Origin: Microbacterium sp.
GTDB lineage: Bacteria > Actinomycetota > Actinomycetes > Actinomycetales > Microbacteriaceae
Assembly (NCBI GenBank): GCA_031277885.1
Contig: JAITLM010000103.1
Span: 1-35,434 of the forward strand
Length of the DNA stretch: 35,434 nt
Reading direction: 5' to 3'
Shown here: piece after piece, positions 18,275 to 27,389 of the stretch
Position numbering within the stretch: the stretch's first letter is position 1
Layout: every line of letters begins with the position of its first letter
Made by a program: the position numbers and the translations under genes
The notes under the pieces: model-generated
What the model saw: the letters and a program-made list of their open reading frames with translations, nothing else
What the model was told of the DNA's origin: nothing
Database searches by the model: none

Positions 18275-19093
18275 ATGACCCTGCAGCAGGACATCGCCGC
18301 CGACCTCGGGGTGCGGCCCGACATCGACCCCGCCGCGGAGATCGACCGGCGGATCGGCTTCCTCGTCGACTACCTCCGGCACACGGGTGCCAAGGGCTAC
18401 GTGCTGGGGATCTCGGGCGGGCAGGACTCGACGCTCGCCGGGCGCCTCGCGCAGCTCGCGGTCGAGAAGGTGCGCGCCGAGGGCGGCGAGGCGGCGTTCA
18501 TCGCCGTGCGCCTGCCCTACCGGGTGCAGCACGACGCCGACGACGCGACCGCCGCGATGGCGTTCATCGCCGCGGACGAGGGCGTCGAGGTCAACATCGA
18601 GCACGGCGTCGACGGGCTCGAGAACGACCTGGAGGCGGCGGGCCTGGAGGACGTCGCCGACTTCCACCGCGGCAACATCAAGGCGCGTCTGCGCATGGTC
18701 ACGCAGTACGCGATCGCCGGTCAGCGCGGCATGCTCGTGATCGGCACGGACCACGCGGCCGAGGCGGTGACCGGGTTCTTCACGAAGTTCGGCGACGGCG
18801 CGGCGGACCTCACGCCGCTCGCCGGGCTCACCAAGCGGCAGGGCCGTGCGCTGCTGCTCGCGCTCGGGGCGCCGGACCGCCTGGCCTACAAGGTGCCGAC
18901 GGCCGACCTCCTCGACGGCACGCCGGGACGCGCCGACGAGGACGAGCTCGGCCTCACCTACGAGCAGATCGACGACTTCCTCGAGGGCCGCCCTGTGGAC
19001 GAGGACGCGGCGCGACGCATCGAGACGCGCTATCTCGCCACCGCGCACAAGCGCCGCCAGCCGGTCACCCCCGACGACACCTGGTGGCGCTGA
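18275..19093 (+). CDS. nadE: NAD synthetase, ammonia-dependent
   Basis: The 272-residue protein is colinear with E. coli NadE: it begins [12 protein letters not shown], carries the PP-loop [10 protein letters not shown] (47-56), [24 protein letters not shown] segment and ends [15 protein letters not shown]. It has no glutaminase domain, so it uses free ammonia. It makes NAD+ from deamido-NAD+ and ATP in the cytoplasm. The start at 18275 is supported by GAAGGAG five bases upstream; a CATACT -10-like box lies about 25 bases upstream. A longer in-frame reading to 18083 runs into the divergent gene and is not supported. Confidence 0.97.
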   Translation: MTLQQDIAADLGVRPDIDPAAEIDRRIGFLVDYLRHTGAKGYVLGISGGQDSTLAGRLAQLAVEKVRAEGGEAAFIAVRLPYRVQHDADDATAAMAFIAADEGVEVNIEHGVDGLENDLEAAGLEDVADFHRGNIKARLRMVTQYAIAGQRGMLVIGTDHAAEAVTGFFTKFGDGAADLTPLAGLTKRQGRALLLALGAPDRLAYKVPTADLLDGTPGRADEDELGLTYEQIDDFLEGRPVDEDAARRIETRYLATAHKRRQPVTPDDTWWR

Positions 19094-19139
19094 GCGCGGT
19101 CGAGCCTCCCGTGCGCGCGTGACGGATGCAGGGTCCGGA

Positions 19140-19182
19140 CACGGATGCAGGACGCATCAGGGCGATCGCTCGTGCATCCGTG
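19140..19182 (+). repeat. 10-bp inverted repeat after nadE
   Basis: CACGGATGCA and TGCATCCGTG flank a 23-base spacer. A further GGATGCAGG lies just upstream. It lies in the 215-base gap between nadE and the nuclease-helicase gene. There is no T tract, so terminator function is only possible. Confidence 0.4.
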
Positions 19183-19257
19183 CCCGGATCGTGCAGGCGG
19201 CACATCCGTCGGCGTCGCGCCGGGCGGATCCCGATCCGTGATGTCGGTGGTCGCGTC

Positions 19258-19263
19258 TAGGGT
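19258..19263 (+). promoter_or_regulatory. Probable -10 of the nuclease-helicase gene
   Basis: TAGGGT, a common actinobacterial -10 form, lies about 45 bases before the GTG start. A clear -35 was not identified. Confidence 0.35.
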
Positions 19264-19308
19264 CGAAGCGACGGCCTGATCGGCCGCCACCCGAAGACAG
19301 GAGCCGTC

Positions 19309-22300
19309 GTGCGCGTGATCACCCCCTCCGGATCCGACCGGAAGCGCGTGATCTGGAGCGCCACGGACCTGAAGCTCGCGGCCGAGTGCGAGTTCGCCTG
19401 GGCGCGCGCGGTCGATGCCAAGCTCGGGCGGGTCGAGCCGGTCGAGGATCCGGAGGACGCCACCCTCGCCCGCGCCGCGGCGATGGGCGACGCGCATGAG
19501 CTCGTGGTGCTCGACGACTATCTCGCGGAGCACGGGCGATCCGTCGACGGCGGGCCCGGCGTGATCGAGCTGCCCAAGGTGTCGTCGACCGACGCGGAGG
19601 CGCTCGCCGGTGTCGTCGCCGACACGGTGCGCGCCCTGCGGTCCGATGCGACCGTGATCTATCAGGCCGCGTTCTCCACGCCCGAGTTCGTCGGATTCGC
19701 CGACTTCCTCCTGCGCGACCCCGACGGCCGCTGGCGCGTGCAGGACTCCAAGCTCGCCCGCACCGCGCGCGTCACGGCGCTCATGCAGCTGGCGGCATAT
19801 GTCGACCAGCTCGATCGGCTCGGCATCCCGCGCTCCGACGAGGTGGATCTGATCCTCGGCGACCGCAGCGTGTCGACGCATGCGGTGAGCGATCTGCTTC
19901 CGCTGTTCCATGTGCGCAGGGCGCGACTGCGCGCACTCATCGCCGACCGCCGCATCGACGAGGGCGCTGGCGGGACTCCGCTCGCCTGGGGCGACGACCG
20001 TGGCGACCTGCAGGTCGTCGCCTGCGGGCGGTGCGCCACGTGCGAGCTCGAGGTCGTGTCCCACCGCGACCTGCTGCTCGTCGCGCGGATGCGCCCGGTG
20101 CAGCGTGCGCGGCTCCGCGCCGCGGGCATCCACACGATCGACGACCTCGCGGCCGCGGCGGATGCCCCGGACGGCATGGGCGCGGAGACGTTCGAGGCGC
20201 TGCGCGCGCAGGCCCGGCTGCAGCTCGCGGCGATGGGCGCGGAAGCCGCCGCGGACGCCGCGGGCGAGACCGATGCGCACCCGGTGCCGCCGTTCGAGGT
20301 GGTCTCCGCCGCCGCGATCGGCATGATGCCGCGTCCCAGCCGCGGAGATCTGTTCTTCGACTTCGAGGGGGATCCGCTCTACACCGAGCCGGGCGAGGAG
20401 CACCCCCAGGAGAACAAGCGATGGGGGCTCGACTACCTGTTCGGCTGGGTCGACGACGCCGAGCAGTACAGCGCGCTGTGGGCGCACGACTTCGCGGCCG
20501 AGAAGCAGGCGCTGCTCGACTTCCTCGACTTCGTGGCCGCACGGCGGGCGGCGCACCCCGACCTGCACATCTACCACTACGCCCCCTACGAGACCTCGCA
20601 CCTGCAGAACATGGCGGAGCGCTACGGCGTGGGCGAGGCCGCGGTCGACCGCCTGCTCCGCGAGGGCGTCTTCGTCGACCTGTACCCGCTCGTGCTGCGG
20701 ACCGTGCGGATCGGATCCCGGTCGTACTCCATCAAGAAGCTCGAGCCGCTCTACATGGGCGCGGAGGTGCGCACGAGCGACGTGCAGAAGGGCGACGACT
20801 CGATCGTCCAGTACGTGCAGGCGCGGGGGCTCGCCGCCGCGGGGCGCACGGCCGAGGCGGACGAGATCCTCGCCGACCTCGCCGACTACAACCGTTACGA
20901 CTGCGTCTCCACCCGTCGGCTGCGCAATTGGCTCGTGGGCCTCGCACGCGAGGCGGGGGTGCTGCCGGCGCCGCCGGACGAGCCGGAGACCCGCGCCTAT
21001 GAGCCGGCGCCGCTCTCGCTCGCGCTCCAGGCCGAGGGACAGCGCGTGCACGGCGAGGGCGGAGACGGGCAGACCTACCGGGTCGCCGCCGCCGCGATCG
21101 ACTACTTCCCGCGCGAGGCGAAGAGCTTCTGGATCTCGCACTTCCAGCGCCTGCGCGAGCCGGTGACCCTGTGGGAGTCCACGCGCGACGTGCTGCGGAT
21201 CGACCCCGGTCGCTCGGCCGTCGTCGAGGACTGGGGTCAGGAGGAGGGCGCCCGCGCGGTCACGCGGCTCGTCGACCTGCACGGCGAGGTCGCGCCCGGC
21301 AGCACCCTGAACGTCGGCGGCAGTCCGTTCGCACTGTACGAGGCTCCGGCGCCGTTCTTCGGTGAGTTCCCGGCACGCGTGATCCATGTTCCGCACGAGG
21401 TCGAGGTGGTCGAGCTGCTCGACGACGGCTACCGGATCCGCGAGCGCTCGGTGGGCGGCCAGACTTGGGACGAGCTGCCGCTCGCGCTCACCCCGGCCGC
21501 GCCGCCCCGCGTGAACTCGCTGCAGGGCGCGATCGAGGAGTGGGCTGGATCCGTCCTGTCGACGGCGCCGGCGTTCCCGCGGGATCCGGCGACCGACGTC
21601 CTGCGCCGGATCGTGCCGCACACGGCCTCGGGCGGTCCGCTCCCGGTCCTGGAGGCGGGGCCGGACGGACACCCCGGGGGGAGCGCGGACGCCGCGGATG
21701 CGATCGTGCGAGGCGTGCTCGACCTCGACCGCAGCTATCTCGCGGTGCAGGGCCCTCCCGGAACCGGCAAGACCTACACCGCCTCGCACGTGATCGCCCG
21801 GCTGGTGAACGAGCACGGATACCGCATCGGCGTGGTGGCGCAGTCGCACGCGATCGTGGAGAACCTGCTCGAGCGGGTGGTCGCGGCCGGAGTGCCGGCG
21901 GCACAGGTGGCGAAGGCGCCGAAGGATCCGCAGGGGCCGGAGCCCGTGTTCACCGCGATCCGCAAGGACGGGATGGCAGGGTACCTGGCGGAGCAGGCCT
22001 CCGCGGGCCGCGGCTGCGTGGTCGGCGGCACCGCCTGGGACTTCTCCAGCACCCGGCGCGTGCAGCGCGGCGAGCTCGACCTGCTCGTGATCGACGAGGC
22101 CGGGCAGTTCTCACTCGCCTCCACGATCGCGGTCGCCGTCTCGGCGCAGCGCCTGCTGCTCCTGGGCGACCCGCAGCAACTGCCGCAGGTGAGCCAGGGC
22201 ACCCATCCCGAACCGGTCGACACCTCGGCGCTCGGCTGGGCCATGCACGAGAAGGCCGTGATCGATCCCGCGCACGGAGCCTTCCTCGCCCGCTCCTGGC

Positions 22301-22977
22301 GGATGCACCCGGAGGTCGCGGCCCCGGTCTCGCAGCTCGCCTACGCCGGCGCGCTCGCCTCGGCTCCCGGCACGGAGCGGCGCGTGATCGACGGGGTCGA
22401 GCCCGGGCTGCATGTGCGGCCGATCCGGCATCGCGGCAACGCCACGCAGTCGCCCGAGGAGGCCGCCGAGGTCGTCCGCATCGTCCGCGCGCTGATCGGG
22501 CGGGAGTACACCGACGGCATGGAGGGGGCGCCGCCGCGAGCCCTCGAGCAGGCGGACGTCATCGTCGTCGCACCGTACAACGCGCAGAAGCAGCTGATCC
22601 TCGACGCGCTCGCCGAGGCCGGTCTCGGCGATGTCGCGGTCGGCACGGTCGACAACTTCCAGGGCAGGGAGGCGGTGGTCTCGATCACATCGCTCGCCGC
22701 CTCGAGCGGGCGGGACGCCCCGCGCGGACCCGAGTTCCTGCTGCTGCAGAACCGGCTCAACGTGGCGATCTCGCGGGCCAAGGTCGCCGCCTACCTCGTG
22801 CACTCGCCTGCCCTGCTCGACGACCTCCCGTGGACGCCGGAGGGCGTCGCGCGGCTCAGCGCCTTCGCGCACCTCGTCGGCGCCGACCGCGAGGCGGCGG
22901 ATCCGTCTTCAGCGGGTCAGGATGACGCGAGCACCGAACGGGTGAACGACGCACGGGAGCGTGCCGATGCACTCTGA
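19309..22977 (+). CDS. TM0106-type nuclease fused to superfamily 1 DNA helicase
   Basis: The 1222-residue protein has three parts. Residues about 15-300 form a RecB/Cas4-like nuclease: Cys27 near the N-terminus, the VQDSK motif (Asp146-Lys148) and ACGRCATCELE with Cys239, Cys242 and Cys245, a plausible 4Fe-4S set as in AddB and Cas4. Residues about 345-560 form an RNase H-like exonuclease domain starting at FFDFEGDPL (Asp351, Glu353). Residues about 790-1190 form a Dna2/Upf1-like helicase with Walker A GPPGTGKT (815-822), DEAGQ (929-933), LGDPQQLPQ and a C-terminal VGTVDNFQGREA and NVAISRAK. It probably acts in DNA repair or foreign-DNA processing; the role is not established. GTG start with AGGAG six bases upstream. 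Confidence 0.9.
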   Translation: MRVITPSGSDRKRVIWSATDLKLAAECEFAWARAVDAKLGRVEPVEDPEDATLARAAAMGDAHELVVLDDYLAEHGRSVDGGPGVIELPKVSSTDAEALAGVVADTVRALRSDATVIYQAAFSTPEFVGFADFLLRDPDGRWRVQDSKLARTARVTALMQLAAYVDQLDRLGIPRSDEVDLILGDRSVSTHAVSDLLPLFHVRRARLRALIADRRIDEGAGGTPLAWGDDRGDLQVVACGRCATCELEVVSHRDLLLVARMRPVQRARLRAAGIHTIDDLAAAADAPDGMGAETFEALRAQARLQLAAMGAEAAADAAGETDAHPVPPFEVVSAAAIGMMPRPSRGDLFFDFEGDPLYTEPGEEHPQENKRWGLDYLFGWVDDAEQYSALWAHDFAAEKQALLDFLDFVAARRAAHPDLHIYHYAPYETSHLQNMAERYGVGEAAVDRLLREGVFVDLYPLVLRTVRIGSRSYSIKKLEPLYMGAEVRTSDVQKGDDSIVQYVQARGLAAAGRTAEADEILADLADYNRYDCVSTRRLRNWLVGLAREAGVLPAPPDEPETRAYEPAPLSLALQAEGQRVHGEGGDGQTYRVAAAAIDYFPREAKSFWISHFQRLREPVTLWESTRDVLRIDPGRSAVVEDWGQEEGARAVTRLVDLHGEVAPGSTLNVGGSPFALYEAPAPFFGEFPARVIHVPHEVEVVELLDDGYRIRERSVGGQTWDELPLALTPAAPPRVNSLQGAIEEWAGSVLSTAPAFPRDPATDVLRRIVPHTASGGPLPVLEAGPDGHPGGSADAADAIVRGVLDLDRSYLAVQGPPGTGKTYTASHVIARLVNEHGYRIGVVAQSHAIVENLLERVVAAGVPAAQVAKAPKDPQGPEPVFTAIRKDGMAGYLAEQASAGRGCVVGGTAWDFSSTRRVQRGELDLLVIDEAGQFSLASTIAVAVSAQRLLLLGDPQQLPQVSQGTHPEPVDTSALGWAMHEKAVIDPAHGAFLARSWRMHPEVAAPVSQLAYAGALASAPGTERRVIDGVEPGLHVRPIRHRGNATQSPEEAAEVVRIVRALIGREYTDGMEGAPPRALEQADVIVVAPYNAQKQLILDALAEAGLGDVAVGTVDNFQGREAVVSITSLAASSGRDAPRGPEFLLLQNRLNVAISRAKVAAYLVHSPALLDDLPWTPEGVARLSAFAHLVGADREAADPSSAGQDDASTERVNDARERADAL

Positions 22978-23734
22978 GTCCGAGATCCTGCGGGCGTCCG
23001 CGTCGTGGGTCTGGTTCCCGCGCGACAGCGAGACCGAGGGGGAGCACCTGCAGCTGGTGCGCTATCCCGCGCGCTTCGGAGGCGGCGTGCGCGCCTCGGT
23101 GATCGACTCCTCGCTCGATGCGGCCGGAGTCGTGGACCACGCGATCGCTCGCACCAGGGAGTGGGGCGAGCGGAAGCTGGTGTTCTGGGTCGGCGCGGCC
23201 GACTCTCCGCACGTCGAGGACGAGCTGCGCCGCCGTGGCGCGGGGCACGACGACACCGTGACGGTCTTCGCGCGGGCGATCCCCGGAGATCCGATCCCGG
23301 TTCCGGAAGGCATCGCGGCCGAGACCGTGTGCACGCTGGAGCAGGTGCGCGATGTGGACGCGATCAGCGTGCCCGTGTGGGCGCAGCATCCGCTCGACGA
23401 GGACGGGTTGATGGAGCAGCTCGACGAGGTCACCGCGGATGCCGCGTCAGGGACGGGGTTCCGCGCGCTCGCCCGCGTCGGCGGGCAGGCGGTCAGCACG
23501 GGCGGCTGCACCCTCGTGGACGGCTTCCTGCGGCTGTGGGGCGCGGCGACGCTTCCGGAATTCCGGGGCAGGGGCGCGTATCGCGCGGTGCTCGCGGAGC
23601 GGCTGCGCATCGGGGATGAGCACGGGGCGACGACCGCCCTCGTCAAGGGCAGGGTCGAGACCTCGGCTCCGATCCTCGCGCGCTGCGGCTTCGCCGCCTA
23701 CGGCGAGGACCGCTCCTACGTGCTCGAGGTCTAG
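22967..23734 (+). CDS. GNAT-family N-acetyltransferase
   Basis: The 255-residue protein overlaps the 3' end of the nuclease-helicase gene by 11 bases and has GGGAG seven bases before the ATG at 22967, so the two are translationally coupled. The C-terminal half is a GNAT domain: VSTGGCTLVDGFLRLWGAATLPEFRGRGAYRAVLAERLRIG, in which RGRGAYR is the acetyl-CoA pyrophosphate loop, then ATTALVKGRVETSAPILARCGF. The N-terminal half is less conserved and may be a degenerate second GNAT fold. Substrate unknown. Confidence 0.85.
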   Translation: MHSESEILRASASWVWFPRDSETEGEHLQLVRYPARFGGGVRASVIDSSLDAAGVVDHAIARTREWGERKLVFWVGAADSPHVEDELRRRGAGHDDTVTVFARAIPGDPIPVPEGIAAETVCTLEQVRDVDAISVPVWAQHPLDEDGLMEQLDEVTADAASGTGFRALARVGGQAVSTGGCTLVDGFLRLWGAATLPEFRGRGAYRAVLAERLRIGDEHGATTALVKGRVETSAPILARCGFAAYGEDRSYVLEV

Positions 23735-23777
23735 ACCGGGTCTGCTCGAGAACGGGGTGGCTCAGACCGTGCCTGTT

Positions 23778-24410
23778 TCACACCGTGCCGTACAGGCGGT
23801 CTCCCGCGTCGCCGAGGCCGGGCACGATGTAGCCCTTCTCGTTCAGGCGCTCGTCGAGTGCACCGAGCACGAGGGTGACGTTGCGGTCGCCCACGAGGCT
23901 CTCGATGGCCGCGACGCCCTCGGGCGTGCCGAGCAGGCAGATCGCGGTCACATCGTCCGCACCACGGTCGAAGAGGAACTGGATTGCAGCGGCGAGGGAT
24001 CCGCCGGTCGCGAGCATCGGATCGATCGCGAAGCACTGGCGTCCGCTCAGATCGTCCGGCAGGCGCTCGGCATAGGTCGTCGGCTCGAAGGTCTCCTCGT
24101 CGCGGACCATGCCGAGGAAGCCGACCTCGGCCGTCGGCAGCAGCTTGACGAGGCCTTCGAGCATGCCGAGACCGGCGCGCAGGATCGGGACGACGATCGG
24201 CCGCGGCTCGGAGATCTTGACCCCCATGGTCGTGGTGACCGGGGTGGTGATCTCGATCGGGCTCACCCGCACGTTGCGCGTCGCCTCGTAGGCGAGCAGC
24301 GTCACGAGCTCCTCGGTGAGCTGGCGGAACACCGGCGACGAAGTGCGCGCATCGCGCAGCACCGACAGCTTGTGGGTGATGAGGGGGTGGTCGGCGACGT
24401 GCACACGCAT
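23778..24410 (-). CDS. upp: Uracil phosphoribosyltransferase
   Basis: The 210-residue protein has normal length. It begins [20 protein letters not shown], includes [13 protein letters not shown], the PRPP loop [15 protein letters not shown] and the uracil-binding C-terminal [18 protein letters not shown]. It salvages uracil to UMP with PRPP. The ATG at 24410 has no ribosome-binding site, but TACCCT lies six bases upstream on the minus strand, so the transcript is probably leaderless. It is convergent with the acetyltransferase and divergent from tadA. Confidence 0.97.
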   Translation of the reverse strand: MRVHVADHPLITHKLSVLRDARTSSPVFRQLTEELVTLLAYEATRNVRVSPIEITTPVTTTMGVKISEPRPIVVPILRAGLGMLEGLVKLLPTAEVGFLGMVRDEETFEPTTYAERLPDDLSGRQCFAIDPMLATGGSLAAAIQFLFDRGADDVTAICLLGTPEGVAAIESLVGDRNVTLVLGALDERLNEKGYIVPGLGDAGDRLYGTV

Positions 24411-24416
24411 AGGTAC

Positions 24417-24422
24417 AGGGTA
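24417..24422 (-). promoter_or_regulatory. Probable -10 of leaderless upp transcript
   Basis: TACCCT on the minus strand, six bases before the upp ATG. No Shine-Dalgarno sequence is present. No clear -35 was identified. Confidence 0.5.
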
Positions 24423-24621
24423 CTTTGCCCGGGCCCGCGCGCGATGCGCGGATTCTCGGCGGAGGGGAGCGCCCGCCGTGCGCGGGCGACGCGAGGTGAG
24501 GGGACCGGCCTTCACGGCGTCGTGCTCGTCACCGCGTCGTGCCGGCGAGGAAGGGCCAGTACGGCCCCCACCGGACGACGGGGATCGGCGCTCCGGCTAG
24601 GCTCGACCGTCGGGAGGACCT

Positions 24622-25089
24622 GTGGACGCAGCACGACCCGTCACGGACGACACGGCGATGGATCGCGCGCTCGTCCTGGCCGCCGAGGCCGCCGCGGCGC
24701 AGGAGATCCCGGTCGGTGCCGTCGTGCTCGGCGCCGACGGACGGATCCTCGCGGAAGGGCGCAACAACCGCGAGGAGACCGCGGATCCGACCGGCCATGC
24801 CGAGATCGTCGCTCTGCGTGCGGCCGCCGCGGCGCAGGGATCCTGGAACCTCACCGGCTGCACCCTCGTCGTCACGATGGAGCCGTGCGTGATGTGCGCG
24901 GGGGCGATCCTGCAGTCCCGCGTGGCGCGCGTCGTTTTCGGTGCCTGGGACGACAAGGCGGGAGCGGCCGGGTCCCGCTACGACGTGCTGCGCGACCGTC
25001 GGCTGCCCTACCGTGCCGAGGTGGTCGGCGGCGTCCGCGAGGACGAAGCCGTGGAGCAGCTGCGCGCGTTCTTCGCCGAACGCCGCTGA
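24622..25089 (+). CDS. tadA: tRNA adenosine(34) deaminase
   Basis: The 155-residue zinc deaminase has the family motifs HAE (His59-Ala60-Glu61) and PCVMC (Pro88-Cys92), with His59, Cys89 and Cys92 as zinc ligands and Glu61 as the proton shuttle. GRNNREETADPTGHAEI and AWDDKAGAAGS are typical of TadA. It converts the wobble adenosine of tRNA-Arg(ACG) to inosine. GTG start at 24622 with GGGAGGA a few bases upstream; TAGGCT about 20 bases upstream is a plausible -10. It shares a divergent intergenic region with upp. Confidence 0.95.
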   Translation: MDAARPVTDDTAMDRALVLAAEAAAAQEIPVGAVVLGADGRILAEGRNNREETADPTGHAEIVALRAAAAAQGSWNLTGCTLVVTMEPCVMCAGAILQSRVARVVFGAWDDKAGAAGSRYDVLRDRRLPYRAEVVGGVREDEAVEQLRAFFAERR

Positions 25090-25143
25090 TCCGTCTCCGG
25101 GGTCCGGGACGCGAGCTCCGGCTCCCAGGATCCGCCCGGCCCC

Positions 25144-25205
25144 GACTCGGCTCCGACTCGGCTCCGGCCCCGACTCGGCTCCGGCCCCGACTCGGCTCCG
25201 GCCCT
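25144..25205. repeat. 17-bp tandem repeat after tadA
   Basis: GACTCGGCTCC recurs at 25144, 25155, 25172 and 25189. The last three copies are followed by GGCCCC or GGCCCT, giving a 17-base unit repeated three times plus a partial unit. It lies outside any gene, 55 bases after the tadA stop. Confidence 0.85.
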
Positions 25206-25218
25206 GGTCGGCGACGGT

Positions 25219-25309
25219 CGGTTCGGGGCGCATCCTCCGGTTTTGGGGCGCGTCCCGCCACGTTCGGGTGTTCTCCTGCGCCCCAAAACGGTGGATCACG
25301 CCCCAAACC
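25219..25309. repeat. Nested inverted repeat built from TTTGGGGCG-type boxes
   Basis: The inner arms GTTTTGGGGCGC (25240-25251) and GCGCCCCAAAAC (25278-25289) are perfectly complementary across a 26-base loop. Outer, imperfect arms GGTTCGGGGCGCATCC and GGATCACGCCCCAAACC enclose them. So each side holds two direct copies of a GGTT..GGGGCGC box. It lies between the convergent tadA and DUF1023-type genes; it may be a bidirectional terminator or a genome-wide intergenic repeat. Confidence 0.75.
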
Positions 25310-25384
25310 CGTGAGAAGTCATCCCACGCACCAGCCCGACCCCGGCCCAACCCCGTACCGGGCCCAGGCCCAGGCTCCGCCCCG

Positions 25385-26278
25385 TCAGGCTCGCGGCCTC
25401 CGCGACGCGAGCCGGGCCAGGCGCTGCACCGCGAACAGGTACGCCTGCGCGCGCGGATCGAAGTAGCCAGGGTGCCGCTCGCCGCGCTCGTCGATCTCGG
25501 TCTGCGACGCATGCCCGTCGGTGGCCTCGCCGTGCTCGCCGCCCGAGCCGGGGATGGGGCCTCCATCGGAGCCGTACACGATCGTGCCCGCGATGTCGCG
25601 GGGGTCGACCGGATGCGCGCCGAGCCGCCCCAGGGGAGCGGTCGCATCGCTCGAGGCCTCCGTGGCGTAGAACGAGAACGCGTGCTTCGAGATCGCCTCC
25701 GCCACGGCGTCGGCGGCCATGTGCGTCATTCCGGCGGAGGCGATCGAGAACGCCATCGAGACCGGGCCCGCCCCGTCCATGAGCACGAGCTCGCCGAAGA
25801 GCGTGGACGAGTACGAATAGGCGAGCACCGCGATGCGCGCTCCGGGGTGCCTGTGCCGCATGCGTACCAGGTCGCCCGCCAGCCGTGCCGCCCCCACGGT
25901 CGCGTGCTTGGTCGCGAGCGCGGAGAGGTGGGTTCCGGAGTCGTAGCCGAACCAGGCCACGGTCGCGATGCGGACTGATCCGCCGCGCAGTGCGCTGGCC
26001 CGGATCGTGTCGGCGCACAACCGCTGCGCGATGCCGGCCCAGCCCCGGAAGGCGGCGAGATCCGTGTCGATCCCGTGCAGCACGACCGCGATCAGTTCGG
26101 CCGCGTCGAAGTCGCCGAACGCCACGGCCGCACGGGGTTCGTCGCCCTCGAAGAACAGCGAGATCAGGCGCGCCTGCGCGTCGGCGTGCAGCACGTCCTG
26201 GACGTTCTGCAGCTTCTGCCGCGCGTCCGCGGACAGCGTGGGATCGGCGAGCGCCTCGGCGAGCGGGTCGACCACCAC
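25385..26278 (-). CDS. Alpha/beta hydrolase of the DUF1023 type
   Basis: The 297-residue protein resembles the actinobacterial DUF1023 alpha/beta-hydrolase family. It has VVLHGIDTDLAAF early, VAWFGYDSG, a nucleophile-elbow-like IAVLAYSYSSTLFG and a late segment DIAGTIVYGSDGGPIPG. There is no signal peptide or membrane segment visible. The triad and substrate are not assigned. GTG start at 26278, 13 bases after the CDF transporter stop, so the two are probably one operon; the weak ribosome-binding site suggests translational dependence on the upstream gene. Confidence 0.75.
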   Translation of the reverse strand: MVVDPLAEALADPTLSADARQKLQNVQDVLHADAQARLISLFFEGDEPRAAVAFGDFDAAELIAVVLHGIDTDLAAFRGWAGIAQRLCADTIRASALRGGSVRIATVAWFGYDSGTHLSALATKHATVGAARLAGDLVRMRHRHPGARIAVLAYSYSSTLFGELVLMDGAGPVSMAFSIASAGMTHMAADAVAEAISKHAFSFYATEASSDATAPLGRLGAHPVDPRDIAGTIVYGSDGGPIPGSGGEHGEATDGHASQTEIDERGERHPGYFDPRAQAYLFAVQRLARLASRRPRA

Positions 26279-26291
26279 GGTTCCGCGCCGG

Positions 26292-27263
26292 TCAGTCGGC
26301 CGAGCGGAGCACGAACGTGTCGGTGGGCGGGGTGGGATCCAGCGCCGGCCGGTAGATGTCGGGCTCGAGGTAGATCACCCGCGCTGCCGGCACGGCCTCG
26401 CGGATCCGGATCTCGATCGTGTCGATGTCGTCCGCCGCCGCGCGGACGGTCTTGTCCGAGGTGAGCGCGATCTTCGCGGCGACGAGCAGCTCGTCGGGGC
26501 CGAGGTAGAGGGTCTTGATGTGGATGAGCTTCTCGACCTCGTCGCCCGCCAGGATCGCGTCGACGATCCGGTCGTAGTCGGCTTCGTTCGCGCCCTCGCC
26601 GACCAGCAGGCTCTTGGTCTCGATGCCCAGCACGACCGCGATGAGCACGAGCAGCAGGCCGATCATGAACGTGCCGAGGGCGTCGAAGACCGGGTTGTGG
26701 GTGATCAGGGTGAGGCCGACGCCGAGCAGTGCGAACAGGAGCCCGGTGAGAGCTCCCGTGTCCTCCAGCAGCACGACCGGGAGTTCGGGCGCCTTCGCGC
26801 GGCGGATGAACGACACCCAGGACTGCCCCTGGGGGCGCACGTGGTTGCTCTCCTTGATCGCGGTCCGCAGCGAGAAGGACTCGAGCACGATCGACACCAC
26901 GAGCACGGCGAGCGGCAGCCACCACCACGTCCTGTCGATCTCGTGCGGTTCGATGAGCTTCTGCACGCCCTCGTAGATCGCGAACAGGCCGCCGACCGAG
27001 AACAGGATGATCGAGACGACGAAGGCGTACACGAAGCGCTCGCGGCCGTAGCCGAAGGGGTGCTCCCGGTCGGCTCGGCGCTGCGCCTTGCGGCCGCCGA
27101 GCATGAGCAGCAGCTGGTTGCCGGAGTCGGCGATCGAGTGGATCGCCTCGGCGAGCATCGACGCGGATCCGGAGAGCAGCCAGGCGACGAGCTTCGCGAG
27201 CGCGATGCCCATGTTCGCCAGGAACGCCGCCAGGATCGCCTTGCCGCCACCGGATGCACTCAT
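26292..27263 (-). CDS. Cation diffusion facilitator transporter
   Basis: The 323-residue membrane protein starts MSASGGGKAILAAFLANMGIALAKLVAW. Its metal site residues are in HSIADSGNQLLL (the H/D-x3-D motif of helix 2) and LLEDTGALTGLL (helix 5), followed by a C-terminal cytoplasmic domain. Long loops between helices 2-5 resemble the ZnT9-like branch. CDF proteins export Zn2+, Mn2+, Co2+ or Fe2+ by proton antiport; the metal here cannot be read with certainty. The ATG has TAGACT six bases upstream and no ribosome-binding site, indicating a leaderless transcript. It is divergent from proC. The hydrolase gene follows. Confidence 0.92.
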   Translation of the reverse strand: MSASGGGKAILAAFLANMGIALAKLVAWLLSGSASMLAEAIHSIADSGNQLLLMLGGRKAQRRADREHPFGYGRERFVYAFVVSIILFSVGGLFAIYEGVQKLIEPHEIDRTWWWLPLAVLVVSIVLESFSLRTAIKESNHVRPQGQSWVSFIRRAKAPELPVVLLEDTGALTGLLFALLGVGLTLITHNPVFDALGTFMIGLLLVLIAVVLGIETKSLLVGEGANEADYDRIVDAILAGDEVEKLIHIKTLYLGPDELLVAAKIALTSDKTVRAAADDIDTIEIRIREAVPAARVIYLEPDIYRPALDPTPPTDTFVLRSAD

Positions 27264-27269
27264 GCCACG

Positions 27270-27275
27270 AGTCTA
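27270..27275 (-). promoter_or_regulatory. Probable -10 of leaderless CDF transcript
   Basis: TAGACT on the minus strand lies six bases before the ATG at 27263. Confidence 0.5.
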
Positions 27276-27377
27276 TGTCGGGCGATGCCGCGGATGACGG
27301 CGCCGATCCGCACCCGGAGGCGCCGATCGCCGCCGATCCCGGGCACGGGATCCCGGCGCGCCGCGAGCCCGGGCTCG

Positions 27378-27383
27378 TAGGAT
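27378..27383 (+). promoter_or_regulatory. Probable -10 of leaderless proC transcript
   Basis: TAGGAT lies six bases before the proC ATG at 27390. No ribosome-binding site is present. Confidence 0.5.
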
Positions 27384-27389
27384 GGCCGC

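Noticed and set aside
19309..22977. CRISPR adaptation (Cas4) function for the nuclease-helicase
   Set aside because: There are no repeats, no cas1/cas2 and the helicase fusion points to the TM0106-type family. The similarity to Cas4 is at fold level only.
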